Shown here one piece after another: positions 1 through 7,042 of a stretch of 7,886 nt of DNA. Numbering within the stretch: the first letter of the stretch is position 1; every line of letters begins with the position of its first letter. Made by a program: the position numbers and the translations under genes. The notes under the pieces are model-generated. The model searched no databases and was not told the DNA's origin. It saw only the letters and a program-made list of their open reading frames with translations. Origin of the DNA: an uncultured Lachnospiraceae bacterium (GTDB taxonomy: Bacteria > Bacillota > Clostridia > Lachnospirales > Lachnospiraceae); the NCBI GenBank assembly GCA_946538445.1, contig CAMNGO010000092.1, positions 1 through 7,886 of the forward strand. The letters run 5' to 3'.

Positions 1-41
1 TTATGGTCGATCCTGTCACGATATATGACTTTTCGTTCCAT
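1..41 (-). CDS. Possible 5' end of an unidentified gene running off the left edge
   Basis: Read on the minus strand, an ATG at 41-39 opens a frame that stays open to the window edge and gives MERKVIYRDRIDH. It is preceded by GAAAGGA (54-48), a good Shine-Dalgarno sequence with a spacing of six bases to the ATG. Start, spacing and residue choice look like a real N-terminus, but thirteen codons cannot identify a family and I do not recognise it. The opposite strand also has a short open frame here (3-89, beginning MVDPVTIYDF), but no ribosome binding site can be seen for it. If the minus reading is right, the gene is divergent from the ferredoxin gene and the two share the 42-305 intergenic region. 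Confidence 0.42.
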   Translation of the reverse strand, partial: MERKVIYRDRIDH

Positions 42-97
42 GATGATTCCTTTCTGTATTTCAACCAAGGATATTTATCCGAATGTAAGTGAATAAT

Positions 98-119
98 CTC
101 ACCCCTGTAGAGGTGGGAG
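98..119. repeat. Bulged stem-loop in intergenic region
   Basis: CTCACC (98-103) pairs with GGTG-GG-AG (112-119), giving six base pairs with a two-base GG bulge and a loop of about eight bases. No T-run follows on either strand, so it is not a standard terminator. It could be a 5' UTR structure of the left-edge minus gene. It also resembles the subterminal hairpins of IS200/IS605-type elements, but no transposase is visible to support that. Confidence 0.4.
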
Positions 120-232
120 TCTCAATCAAATCTGATGACCCCGTAAGGCCTTTATCATACCATATATTCCATGTCTTGGCAAAGCGCTTCTTTTCTTTGG
201 ATAAACCCTTTGGATTGTACCAAAAAATAAAC

Positions 233-265
233 TTGCTTTTTCCGCGTAAATGAGTATATTATAAT
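233..265 (+). promoter_or_regulatory. Probable sigma-A promoter of the ferredoxin gene
   Basis: TTGCTT (233-238) is followed after 16 bases by TATATT (255-260). An overlapping perfect TATAAT lies at 260-265, whose best -35 would be the poor T-rich stretch near 237-242. Either choice starts the transcript around 268-275, leaving a short A-rich leader of about 30-40 bases. The leader carries a near-perfect AAGGAGG (291-297) eight bases before the ATG at 306, which fits a highly expressed small protein. Confidence 0.55.
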
Positions 266-305
266 AATACAACATATTTCTAAATATAAAAAGGAGGACT
301 ATATT

Positions 306-476
306 ATGGCATATGTAATTACTGATGCTTGTATCATGTGTGGTACTTGCGAAGGCGAGTGTCCTGTTGGCGCTATCAGCGAAGGCGACGGCCAGTATAA
401 TATCGATGCAGACGCATGTCTCGACTGTGGCGCATGTGCAGGCGTTTGCCCGACTGGTGCTATTGAGCAGGGTTGA
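306..476 (+). CDS. 2[4Fe-4S] ferredoxin, clostridial type
   Basis: This 56-residue protein is a small soluble electron carrier. The two classic cluster motifs are visible: CxxCxxCxxxCP at residues 9-20 (C9, C12, C15, C19) and again at 38-49 (C38, C41, C44, C48). In this family the first three cysteines of each motif and the last cysteine of the other ligate each [4Fe-4S] cluster. The length matches the usual 55-56 residues of clostridial ferredoxins, which serve pyruvate:ferredoxin oxidoreductase, hydrogenase and Rnf-type partners in anaerobes. The partner of this copy cannot be told. The start is set by AAGGAGG at 291-297. The gene stands alone, with its own promoter and a strong terminator, converging on dnaB. 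Codons such as GGC, GAC and TGT recur, as in a highly expressed gene. The acidic composition is normal for the family. Confidence 0.96.
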   Translation: MAYVITDACIMCGTCEGECPVGAISEGDGQYNIDADACLDCGACAGVCPTGAIEQG

Positions 477-514
477 TCTTCTGTAAGAAGTATTCATCAG
501 ATCTATAAAGAATG

Positions 515-549
515 AAAGCGGTGCTTTTCCAAGAAAGCACCGCTTTTTT
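515..549. terminator. Rho-independent terminator shared by ferredoxin and dnaB
   Basis: A perfect 13-bp stem, AAAGCGGTGCTTT (515-527) with its complement at 534-546, encloses a six-base loop. On the plus strand the stem runs into six T's (544-549) and then TTTTC, which is a strong terminator for the ferredoxin transcript. On the minus strand the stem is followed by TTTCATTCTTT, a weaker but usable U-tract. The dnaB stop codon (557-555) lies only a few bases away, so the hairpin probably ends the gdpP-rplI-dnaB transcript as well. Confidence 0.93.
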
Positions 550-554
550 CTTTT

Positions 555-1904
555 CTAACGTCCCGTCTCTTTATTCGCGAACTTGGTGTACTGGCCCAGC
601 CATACCAGCTCGATGGTTCCTGTGGAGCCATTTCTCTGCTTGGCTACGATGACTTCCGCCAGGTTTTTCTTTTCCGAATCCGGATTATAGTACTCATCTC
701 TGTATAAGAACATAACCACGTCCGCATCCTGCTCGATGGCTCCGGACTCACGAAGGTCTGAAAGCATTGGCTTGTGGTCCTGTCTGGCCTCCACGGCACG
801 GGATAACTGGGACAGGGCAATGATGGGAACCTGTAATTCCTTGGCCAGGACTTTAAGTCCCCTGGAGATCTCCGAGATCTCCTGCTGCCTGGATTCACTT
901 CTGCGGCCGCTGCTTCCGCTCATCAGCTGCAGGTAATCAATCACGATCAGCTCGATCCCGTAGGTCTGCCGGTATTTGCGGCACTTGGAGCGGATCTCCG
1001 CCAGGCTGGATACCGTATCGTCGATGATAAGATTGGAATTGCCGATGAGGGAGGCCCCTTCCAGGAGTTTCTCCCAATCACTGTCCCTGAGTTCTCCGGT
1101 CCGGATCATCTGGGAATCCACCATGGCCTCCGAGGCGATCAGTCGGGTCACCAGCTGTTCCTTGGACATCTCCAGACTGAAGATGGCAACCTTTCTATTC
1201 TCCCGGAAAGCCGCATACTGGGCAATATTGAGGGCGAAGGCTGTCTTTCCCATGGCGGGTCTGGCCGCCACAAGGATCAGTTCCGAAGGATGAAGGCCTG
1301 TGAGTTTATAGTCAAGTTCCCGGAATCCGGTGGCGATACCCGTCACACGGCCCTTGGTCTTGGCGGCTTCTTCTATGGCGGTAAGGGTGTTCAGCACTAC
1401 CTGCTGGATCGGGACGAAATCGGACATCCGGTTCCGGTTCTGAAGCAGGGAGAACACCTCCCGCTCCGTCTTCTCCATGATGGTGGAAGTCTCTTCCTTC
1501 CCCAGGTAGCAATCATTTCCGATTCCTTCGGTCAGTTTGATCAGGGCTCTGAGGGTTGCTTTATCATGGACGATCTGGGCGTACTCCCGGATGTTGGCGG
1601 AAGTGGCCACCATATCCACCAGGTCCCGGAAGAAATCCAGGCCGCCGAAGGCTTCCGGCAGGTCCTTCTCCTTCAGTTTATCCTGGAGGGTGATCAGGTC
1701 TACCGCCTTGCCTTCCCGGTACAGCTCGATCATGGCTTCAAATAAGATCCCGTACTGCCTCTGGTAGAAGTCCTCTTTGACCAGGATATCTTCTGCCTCT
1801 ACGATGGCGTCCCTGTCCATGAGCATGGAACCGAGGACGGACTTCTCCGCCTCTTCGCTATGGGGTTGTATCCTTTTTATAAAATTCTCATCTACCGTGG
1901 GCAT
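555..1904 (-). CDS. dnaB: Replicative DNA helicase DnaB (DnaC in Bacillus naming)
   Basis: This 449-residue protein is the hexameric helicase that unwinds DNA at the replication fork and recruits primase; about 450 residues is the family norm. The N-terminal collar domain (about 13-115) begins with the usual PHSEEAEKSVLGSML stretch. A linker follows (about 150-185), then the RecA-like motor: Walker A ARPAMGKT at 214-221 (Lys220), FSLEMS with the likely catalytic Glu245, Walker B LIVIDYLQLM at 319-328 (Asp323), and the SQLSRAVEAR and SDLRESGAIEQDAD motifs. No intein or frameshift is seen. The start is supported by AGGAG at 1918-1914, nine bases upstream. It is the last gene of the operon, 16 bases after rplI, and relies on the upstream gdpP promoter unless a weak internal promoter exists. 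The gene ends beside the shared terminator. Confidence 0.98.
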   Translation of the reverse strand: MPTVDENFIKRIQPHSEEAEKSVLGSMLMDRDAIVEAEDILVKEDFYQRQYGILFEAMIELYREGKAVDLITLQDKLKEKDLPEAFGGLDFFRDLVDMVATSANIREYAQIVHDKATLRALIKLTEGIGNDCYLGKEETSTIMEKTEREVFSLLQNRNRMSDFVPIQQVVLNTLTAIEEAAKTKGRVTGIATGFRELDYKLTGLHPSELILVAARPAMGKTAFALNIAQYAAFRENRKVAIFSLEMSKEQLVTRLIASEAMVDSQMIRTGELRDSDWEKLLEGASLIGNSNLIIDDTVSSLAEIRSKCRKYRQTYGIELIVIDYLQLMSGSSGRRSESRQQEISEISRGLKVLAKELQVPIIALSQLSRAVEARQDHKPMLSDLRESGAIEQDADVVMFLYRDEYYNPDSEKKNLAEVIVAKQRNGSTGTIELVWLGQYTKFANKETGR

Positions 1905-1920
1905 ATCCTGGTACTCCTGC

Positions 1921-2367
1921 TTATTTCTGTTCTGTCACATGTACGGTAAGCTCTGCTGTCACCTTCTGGTGGAGCTTGATCTTGGCGGTGTAAGTTCCGA
2001 GGGCTTTGATGGGTTCCACGGAGAATTTCTTCTTGTCCAGATCGTAACCCAGCTGGTCCTTCACTGCCGCTGCCATCTCCTTGGTGGAGATGGTTCCGAA
2101 GGCTTTCCCGTTCTTCCCCACTTTCATCTGCATGGAGATACTCTTTTTGGAAATCTCCTCTGCCAGGTCTTTCGCTGCCTGAAGCTCTTCAGCCGCCACC
2201 TTATCCTGATGCGCCTTCTGAAGCTTGAGATCATTGATATTCTTATTGGTTGCTTCCACCCCGAGTTTCTTTTTCAGGAGCATATTTCTGGCGTAACCGT
2301 CGCTGACATCCACCAGATCTCCTTTTTTCCCGAGGGCTTTCACATCCTGTAATAATATAACTTTCAT
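1921..2367 (-). CDS. rplI: 50S ribosomal protein L9
   Basis: This 148-residue protein binds 23S rRNA at the base of the L1 stalk of the large subunit and helps keep the reading frame. The N-terminal RNA-binding domain (1-47) shows the standard start MKVILLQDVKALGKKGD and the GYARN motif (24-28). A long Lys/Ala/Glu-rich connecting helix follows (about 42-75), then the C-terminal domain with the GKAFGTIS-like segment. One small difference is Lys at residue 32, in the NMLLKKK stretch, where many L9 proteins have Pro (NYLIPK). The start is supported by AAAGGAG (2384-2378), ten bases before the ATG. The gene lies 51 bases after gdpP with no terminator between them, and 16 bases before dnaB, so it is the middle gene of the operon. 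Confidence 0.98.
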   Translation of the reverse strand: MKVILLQDVKALGKKGDLVDVSDGYARNMLLKKKLGVEATNKNINDLKLQKAHQDKVAAEELQAAKDLAEEISKKSISMQMKVGKNGKAFGTISTKEMAAAVKDQLGYDLDKKKFSVEPIKALGTYTAKIKLHQKVTAELTVHVTEQK

Positions 2368-2418
2368 AATAGTCGGTCTCCTTTGCTCTGATTTGGATGT
2401 CCTGCACTCTCAGCCGAA

Positions 2419-4446
2419 TCACAGATCCAGCTGTTGGGTAAGGATATCCTTCAGTTTCTGTTTCGTTTCTTCCATGGTCATATCTTTGACCTGGGCGGCA
2501 GCCATGGTCAGGTGTCCGCCTCCGCCCATCTTCTCCATGATCACCTGAACATTCAGGTCATCGATGGAGCGGGCACTGATATAAATGTAATCCGGGAACC
2601 TGGTCAGGACAAAACTGCCCCGGATCCCCTGGATATTCAGCAATTCATTGGCTGCCCTGGCTCCCACTACCGTGGCACCGGCGTAGTCGGTGGGGTGGAA
2701 TTCGGATATGGCGAATTCATCCCGGAAGATCTCTGCCTCACGGATCACCTTCACCCGGAGCATGTAGCTGGTCTTGTCCTCGCGGAACATCTTGCGGACG
2801 CGGGTAACATCGGCACCCATTCTCCGCAGGTATGCGGCAGCTTCAAATGTTCTGACGCCTGCTTTGATCACGAAATTATCCGTATCCACCAGGATACCGG
2901 AGTACATGGCATCTGCCTCCACAGGTTTCAGTTTGGATTTATCGGAAATATACTGAAGAATCTCGGCGATCATCTCACAGGTGGAGGAAGCATAAGGCTC
3001 CACGTAGGATAATACCGCATTCTTGATGGTCTCACTGGACTGGCGGTGGTGGTCAAATACCACGATGTTCCTCACGGTCTTGAGAAGTCCCGGACATTCT
3101 GTCATGCCGGGTACATTCACATCCACCACAACCAGCATGGTCCGGGGATCTTTCCGGCTCAGTACTTCCTCATTGGTCAGGAATAATTTCTCATCGTCCT
3201 CCGGCTCCAGCAGGCTGACGATCGGCTCGATGGCAGGGCAGTTCTTATCGATGACCAGATAAGCCTTCTTTCCAAATGTCTTGGCCATCCGGTAGACACC
3301 GATGGCTGCGCCGATACAGTCTGCATCGGGATTCTTATGTCCCATGATCAGGATGGTGTCATTGGTCAGGATCATCTCCCGGAGGGCATGGGCTTTGACC
3401 CTGGCTTTCACCCGGGTGCTCTTCTCAACCTTCTGGGTCTTGCCACCGTAATAGGTGATGGAATTCCCGTTCTTCACCACGGCCTGATCTCCGCCGCGGC
3501 CCAATGCCATGTCCATGGCGATCCGGGCACTCTCGTAGGTGCCGATATAGGTGGGGGCATTCATACCCACACCGATACTTAAGGTCAGGGACATCTCATT
3601 TCCTGCATTGATACTGCGGACCTCATCCAGGATGGAGAATTTATCCTCCAGCATCTGATCCAGGTTCTTCTCCTGGAAGAGGAAAATGAACTTATCCTTC
3701 TCAAATCTCTTGACGATGGCGTCCATGGTCTGCATATAGCGCACGACCTTACGCTCCACCAGGGCAAGGAGGAGGGACTGTCTTACGTCCTCCATATTCT
3801 CCAGGACTTCCTCGTAGTTATCGATGTACATAAGACCTGTCACCAGACGCTTCTTCTCGGCCATACCCTTGTATTCCGTCAGCTCGGTGACATCGTAAAA
3901 ATAGAACACCTGCAGATATTCATCCACTGTTTTCTCTTCCAGCTCCTCCACATCCGCATCGGTCTCGATGGCCTTAACGCACTGGCACTGGACCTTGTAA
4001 TCTTTGTCTCTGTGTTTCAGTTCCAGAACCTTCTCCAGCTCCGGCTGTGCAAAATTCTTCTTGTGAAGAATCGGAAAAATCTGGTCGATATTTCTCTTGT
4101 TGACTCTCCCCTCGCACATCTGCTCAAACAGGTCGTTGTACCAGACGATGGCTCCGGCGGCTGTAGTCAGCACGTAGGGTACCGGGAGTTCCTTCAGCAT
4201 ACTCTTATAGAGCTGACTCTGCTGGAAACCGGCTTCATAAAGCTCGTTATTCACAAGACGGGTCAGATATTCGTAGTACACGATGGAAAGCACCAGGTAA
4301 ACCGCACCTGCGGCACACGTGCCATAGGCCAGTTTGGGCCATCTCTCCAGCAGGAGCAGGGCGAGAATCAGAAGAAACCCTATCATAAGGATCGGCAGCC
4401 AGAGGCTGAACGAAGTCCCTCTTGATAACCTCTTTTCTCTCATCAT
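2419..4446 (-). CDS. gdpP: Membrane c-di-AMP phosphodiesterase GdpP (YybT)
   Basis: This protein hydrolyses cyclic di-AMP to pApA at the cytoplasmic membrane and so affects cell-wall and potassium homeostasis. With the start at 4446 it has 675 residues, near the family norm of about 655. Order of parts: two membrane segments (about 13-33 and 40-58), a PAS-like domain (about 75-190), a degenerate GGDEF domain (about 200-330) with FEKDKF in place of the signature, then DHH and DHHA1 domains. The catalytic metal ligands are present: H370, D374 and D376 (MGHKNPDAD), D442, D465-H466-H467, D521, and the GGGGH motif at 641-645. An in-frame ATG at 4512 would add 22 residues, but TTGGAG seven bases before 4446 favours the shorter form. 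First gene of the operon with rplI and dnaB, as in Bacillus subtilis yybT-rplI-dnaC. Activity rests on motif conservation. Confidence 0.95.
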   Translation of the reverse strand: MMREKRLSRGTSFSLWLPILMIGFLLILALLLLERWPKLAYGTCAAGAVYLVLSIVYYEYLTRLVNNELYEAGFQQSQLYKSMLKELPVPYVLTTAAGAIVWYNDLFEQMCEGRVNKRNIDQIFPILHKKNFAQPELEKVLELKHRDKDYKVQCQCVKAIETDADVEELEEKTVDEYLQVFYFYDVTELTEYKGMAEKKRLVTGLMYIDNYEEVLENMEDVRQSLLLALVERKVVRYMQTMDAIVKRFEKDKFIFLFQEKNLDQMLEDKFSILDEVRSINAGNEMSLTLSIGVGMNAPTYIGTYESARIAMDMALGRGGDQAVVKNGNSITYYGGKTQKVEKSTRVKARVKAHALREMILTNDTILIMGHKNPDADCIGAAIGVYRMAKTFGKKAYLVIDKNCPAIEPIVSLLEPEDDEKLFLTNEEVLSRKDPRTMLVVVDVNVPGMTECPGLLKTVRNIVVFDHHRQSSETIKNAVLSYVEPYASSTCEMIAEILQYISDKSKLKPVEADAMYSGILVDTDNFVIKAGVRTFEAAAYLRRMGADVTRVRKMFREDKTSYMLRVKVIREAEIFRDEFAISEFHPTDYAGATVVGARAANELLNIQGIRGSFVLTRFPDYIYISARSIDDLNVQVIMEKMGGGGHLTMAAAQVKDMTMEETKQKLKDILTQQLDL

Positions 4447-4526
4447 ATAACATCTCCAAAAATGTATTATTTTTCCTATCTGACTATGGGTCCAGGACAG
4501 CAGCCTTCCCAATCCATAGTCTGCTT

Positions 4527-4555
4527 ATTATATCACCTTTTTTCTCAATTTTAAA
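4527..4555 (-). promoter_or_regulatory. Sigma-A promoter of the gdpP-rplI-dnaB operon
   Basis: On the minus strand TTTAAA (4555-4550) is followed after 17 bases by a perfect TATAAT (4532-4527). A TGA just before it makes an extended -10 box. Transcription would begin near 4520, giving a leader of about 75 bases before the gdpP ATG at 4446. That leader includes the unlikely upstream ATG at 4512. Confidence 0.68.
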
Positions 4556-4571
4556 GAGAAAATATACGGTT

Positions 4572-4600
4572 TTGACACACGGCATTAAAATTGATATACT
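4572..4600 (+). promoter_or_regulatory. Strong sigma-A promoter of malQ-plsC
   Basis: A perfect TTGACA (4572-4577) and TATACT (4595-4600) are separated by exactly 17 bases, with TGA forming an extended -10. This is the best promoter in the window. Its start point would be near 4606, about 73 bases before malQ. The -35 boxes of this and the gdpP promoter are only 16 bases apart on opposite strands, so the polymerases may interfere with each other. Confidence 0.8.
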
Positions 4601-4606
4601 ACTGGA

Positions 4607-4647
4607 GTATGATGTCATATTGAAGAAATGGGAATCGTATATCATAC
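4607..4647. promoter_or_regulatory. Inverted repeats at the malQ transcription start (possible operator or leader hairpin)
   Basis: TATGA-TG-TCATA (4608-4619) is a perfect 5-2-5 palindrome sitting on or just after the predicted start point. A second small palindrome, GTAT-ATC-ATAC, lies at 4637-4647. The outer halves also pair as GTATGAT (4607-4613) with ATCATAC (4641-4647). The position suits a repressor site or a leader hairpin. No regulator gene lies nearby, and the sequence does not match the CcpA cre consensus. Confidence 0.35.
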
Positions 4648-4678
4648 ATAAAATGAATCATTCCAAATTGGAGGCATT

Positions 4679-6187
4679 ATGAAAAAAACAACGAAGACTT
4701 TATGGAACAAGCGGCTTTCCGGAATCCTCATGCATCCCACTTCCCTTCCGGGACCTTACGGGATCGGTGATCTTGGCCCGGAGAGCTACGCATTTGTGGA
4801 CTTTCTGAAACGCTCGGGACAGCATCTCTGGCAGACACTCCCTCTGGGACCCACCGGCCAGTTTAACTGCCCTTACCAGTGTTTTTCTTCCTTTGCCGGA
4901 CAGCCTCTGCTAATCAGCCCGGATCTCCTGAAAAAAGACGGGCTCCTCACGGAGAAAGACCTGGCCGGGGTGCCGGAATTCCCCGTGGAAAAGGTGGATT
5001 TTGCCCAGGTGGGCGAATATAAAAAGGGACTGTTCAAGAAGGCATATGCCGCCTTTTGTCATCTTCCGGAGAACAGTGAACTGATCGAATTATTTGATAC
5101 ATTTTGTAAAGAGACAGAGTGGCTTGACGATTATGCCATGTTCATGGCCATCAAGGCATCCAAGAAAGGAATCCGCTGGCTGGAGTGGGAGAAGAAATAC
5201 CGGAAACCCACAAAAACCCAGAAGACTGTGATCGCAAGGGAACTGGAAGACGAGATCCGATATGAGAAGTTCCTTCAGTGGGTATTCTTCAAGCAGTGGC
5301 TCGCCCTGAAAGAATATGCCAATGACCAGGGAATATACCTCATCGGGGATATCCCTATCTTCGTCTCCCCGGACAGTGCCGATGTCTGGGCGGAACCACA
5401 GATGTTCAAGCTGGACAAGGACGGCTTCCCCAAAGTAGTTGCGGGGGTTCCGCCGGATTATTTCAGCGCTACCGGTCAGCTGTGGGGCAACCCTATCTAT
5501 GACTGGAAATATCATCAGAAGACAGGGTTCTCCTGGTGGATGAAACGAATCAAAGCTCAGCTCACCTTAAGCGATATCGTCCGCATTGATCATTTCCGCG
5601 GGTTGGAAAGCTATTGGGAGATTCCGGCGGACGCCAAAACCGCCGTGGATGGAAAATGGGTTCCGGGACCCGGGGATGCCTTCTTTGAGACGGTCCAGGC
5701 TACTTTCGGAAAAGATCTTCCCATCATCGCCGAAGATCTGGGTGTCATTACCGAGGAAGTCAGGGAACTCCGTGACCGCTTTGACCTGCCGGGTATGAAG
5801 ATCCTCCAGTTTGCCTTCGAGGATGAGGACAGCGCTTATCTTCCTTACAATCAGCCGGCAAACTGTGTATGCTACACGGGAACTCATGACAATGACACCA
5901 GCGTGGGCTGGTATGAGAAAGCTTCGGAGAAGGCGAAAGATAAAGTTCGCCGTTATATGAACACGGATGCTTCTGCCATCCATTGGGACTTCATCCGCAC
6001 CTGTTTCGGGTCCCCGGCAAGAATCGCCATCGTGCCGATCCAGGACGTCTTCGGTCAGGGCAGTGACTGCCGTATGAATGTGCCGGGCGTCGCTGACGGC
6101 AACTGGGTTTACCGTGCAAGAAAAGAGCTCTTCACGGATTGGGTGGCAGAATACCTGGAGAGTATAACCAAGCTGTTTGGGAGGTAA
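4679..6187 (+). CDS. malQ: 4-alpha-glucanotransferase (amylomaltase), GH77
   Basis: This 502-residue cytoplasmic enzyme moves alpha-1,4-glucan chains between maltodextrin molecules and releases glucose, in maltose/maltodextrin use or glycogen turnover. Its length matches the short bacterial type of about 500 residues. GH77 landmarks run in order: HPTSLPGPYGIGDLG near the N-terminus, LPLGPTGQFNCPYQCFSSFAG, IFVSPDSADVWAEP, and GVPPDYFSATGQLWGNP (the region that shapes the acceptor site). The expected catalytic triad is complete: nucleophile Asp304 (RIDHFRG), acid/base Glu352 (AEDLG) and Asp404 (THDND). The start follows TTGGAGG (4668-4674) with a rather short four-base spacing, and no better start lies nearby. 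It is transcribed from its own strong promoter. No phosphorylase, glycogen synthase or sugar transporter is next to it, so its exact pathway is not shown here. It is followed four bases later by plsC. Confidence 0.97.
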   Translation: MKKTTKTLWNKRLSGILMHPTSLPGPYGIGDLGPESYAFVDFLKRSGQHLWQTLPLGPTGQFNCPYQCFSSFAGQPLLISPDLLKKDGLLTEKDLAGVPEFPVEKVDFAQVGEYKKGLFKKAYAAFCHLPENSELIELFDTFCKETEWLDDYAMFMAIKASKKGIRWLEWEKKYRKPTKTQKTVIARELEDEIRYEKFLQWVFFKQWLALKEYANDQGIYLIGDIPIFVSPDSADVWAEPQMFKLDKDGFPKVVAGVPPDYFSATGQLWGNPIYDWKYHQKTGFSWWMKRIKAQLTLSDIVRIDHFRGLESYWEIPADAKTAVDGKWVPGPGDAFFETVQATFGKDLPIIAEDLGVITEEVRELRDRFDLPGMKILQFAFEDEDSAYLPYNQPANCVCYTGTHDNDTSVGWYEKASEKAKDKVRRYMNTDASAIHWDFIRTCFGSPARIAIVPIQDVFGQGSDCRMNVPGVADGNWVYRARKELFTDWVAEYLESITKLFGR

Positions 6188-6191
6188 TCTC

Positions 6192-6932
6192 ATGAATACA
6201 CGTACATTACACATTGTATGCTATCTGGCTGGCTTCTTCCTTAAGACTGTGCCCACCAGAAAGAAACTGCGCAAACTGGCCGAGACCGACCCCCAGGAGT
6301 CATTCCGCCTGGCCCACAGCTATCTGACGGGGCCGGTGAATCATGTTTTTGATCTTACCGGCAGCACACTGACTGTGAAGGGTCTCGAGAATATCCCGGA
6401 GGAAACCTGTCTCTATGCCAGCAATCATCTCAGTTTTCTTGACATCATCGTCCTGGAGAAAGTCCTTCCGGAAGACAAGAGGGCCGGCTTCATAGCCAAG
6501 GATTCCCTGAAGAAGATCCCGGGACTCAGTTCCTGGATGGAGCTGATCCGCTGCATATTCCTGGACCGGAGCAATGCAAAGGAAGGTCTCAAGAGTATCC
6601 TCAAGGGAGCCGACTACCTGAAAGAGGGTTATAATATGGCCATCTTCCCGGAGGGAACCCGATGCAAAGAAGGTCAGCTGGGAGAGTTTAAACCGGCCAG
6701 CCTGAAGATGGCTCAAAAGGCCAAAGTACCGGTGGTTCCGATCGCCATCACGGGAACCTCTTCCATCCTTGAAGAGAATCGGGGACTTTCCATCAAACCG
6801 GCCAAGGTTACCATCAGCTTCGGAGAACCGGTCCGCATCCATGAGCGTCCCCGCCAGGAACAAAAACTGGCGGTAGAAGAAGTACGACAGACCATACAGG
6901 ATGCAATCAGCGAGGAACTGTCTAAAAATTAA
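6192..6932 (+). CDS. plsC: 1-acyl-sn-glycerol-3-phosphate acyltransferase (PlsC family)
   Basis: This 246-residue protein probably adds the second acyl chain to lysophosphatidic acid, making phosphatidic acid for phospholipid synthesis at the membrane. The family motifs are clear: NHLSFLD with the HX4D pair His79 and Asp84, CIFLDRSN around 121-128 (motif II), FPEGTR at 152-157 (motif III), and VVPIAITGT near 183-191 (motif IV). A hydrophobic stretch (about 8-20) may hold it to the membrane. The ATG at 6192 is chosen because GGGAGG (6179-6184) lies seven bases upstream. An in-frame TTG at 6177 would put this site inside the gene. The start is four bases after the malQ stop, with its ribosome binding site inside the malQ end, so the two are translationally coupled. 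Acyltransferases of this superfamily vary in acceptor, so the substrate is inferred. Confidence 0.93.
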   Translation: MNTRTLHIVCYLAGFFLKTVPTRKKLRKLAETDPQESFRLAHSYLTGPVNHVFDLTGSTLTVKGLENIPEETCLYASNHLSFLDIIVLEKVLPEDKRAGFIAKDSLKKIPGLSSWMELIRCIFLDRSNAKEGLKSILKGADYLKEGYNMAIFPEGTRCKEGQLGEFKPASLKMAQKAKVPVVPIAITGTSSILEENRGLSIKPAKVTISFGEPVRIHERPRQEQKLAVEEVRQTIQDAISEELSKN

Positions 6933-6949
6933 AATTTTTTAATTTATGC

Positions 6950-6978
6950 TTTTCAACTTGACAATAAAATGATACAAT
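6950..6978 (+). promoter_or_regulatory. Probable promoter of the small membrane protein gene
   Basis: TACAAT (6973-6978) preceded by TGA forms an extended -10 box. TTTTCA (6950-6955) lies 17 bases upstream as a modest -35. A perfect TTGACA at 6958-6963 is only nine bases from this -10, and no good -10 lies 16-18 bases after it. No terminator separates plsC from this promoter, so read-through from malQ-plsC is also likely. Confidence 0.5.
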
Positions 6979-7042
6979 GTCACATAGTGTTCCATTTGAA
7001 AGGTTAAAAGACTGATTATCAATATAGACAGGAGGACAGTTT

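Larger units (their letters stand above)
42..305. other. Intergenic region between left-edge gene and ferredoxin gene
   Basis: These 264 bases hold no convincing gene. They contain a short inverted repeat GGATA-TT-TATCC at 69-80, a bulged hairpin at 98-119 and the ferredoxin promoter near the right end. The part from about 125 to 230 is AT-rich and shows nothing I can name. Confidence 0.6.

Noticed and set aside
179..192. Possible CcpA cre site with core AAAGCGCTT upstream of ferredoxin
   Set aside because: Only the central nine bases fit; the outer TG and CA positions of the cre consensus are missing, and it lies well upstream of the promoter.
126..497. 123-codon minus-strand open frame over the ferredoxin gene
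   Set aside because: It is antisense to a ferredoxin with both cysteine motifs, has no ribosome binding site and runs through the ferredoxin promoter.
4447..4512. Longer gdpP form starting at the ATG at 4512
   Set aside because: The ATG at 4446 has TTGGAG at proper spacing and gives a normal N-terminus just before the first membrane helix; the extra 22 residues resemble no GdpP start.
6177..6191. TTG start for plsC at 6177
   Set aside because: It would overlap the malQ end and swallow the GGGAGG site that serves the ATG at 6192.
6926..6945. A/T-only palindrome AAATTAAAA-TT-TTTTAATTT at the plsC stop codon
   Set aside because: A stem of A-T pairs only, with a two-base loop, would be too weak for an intrinsic terminator; it is probably chance in an AT-rich gap.
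6958..6963. Perfect TTGACA upstream of the membrane protein gene
   Set aside because: The good -10 box TACAAT is only nine bases away, and no -10-like hexamer lies at 16-18 bases.
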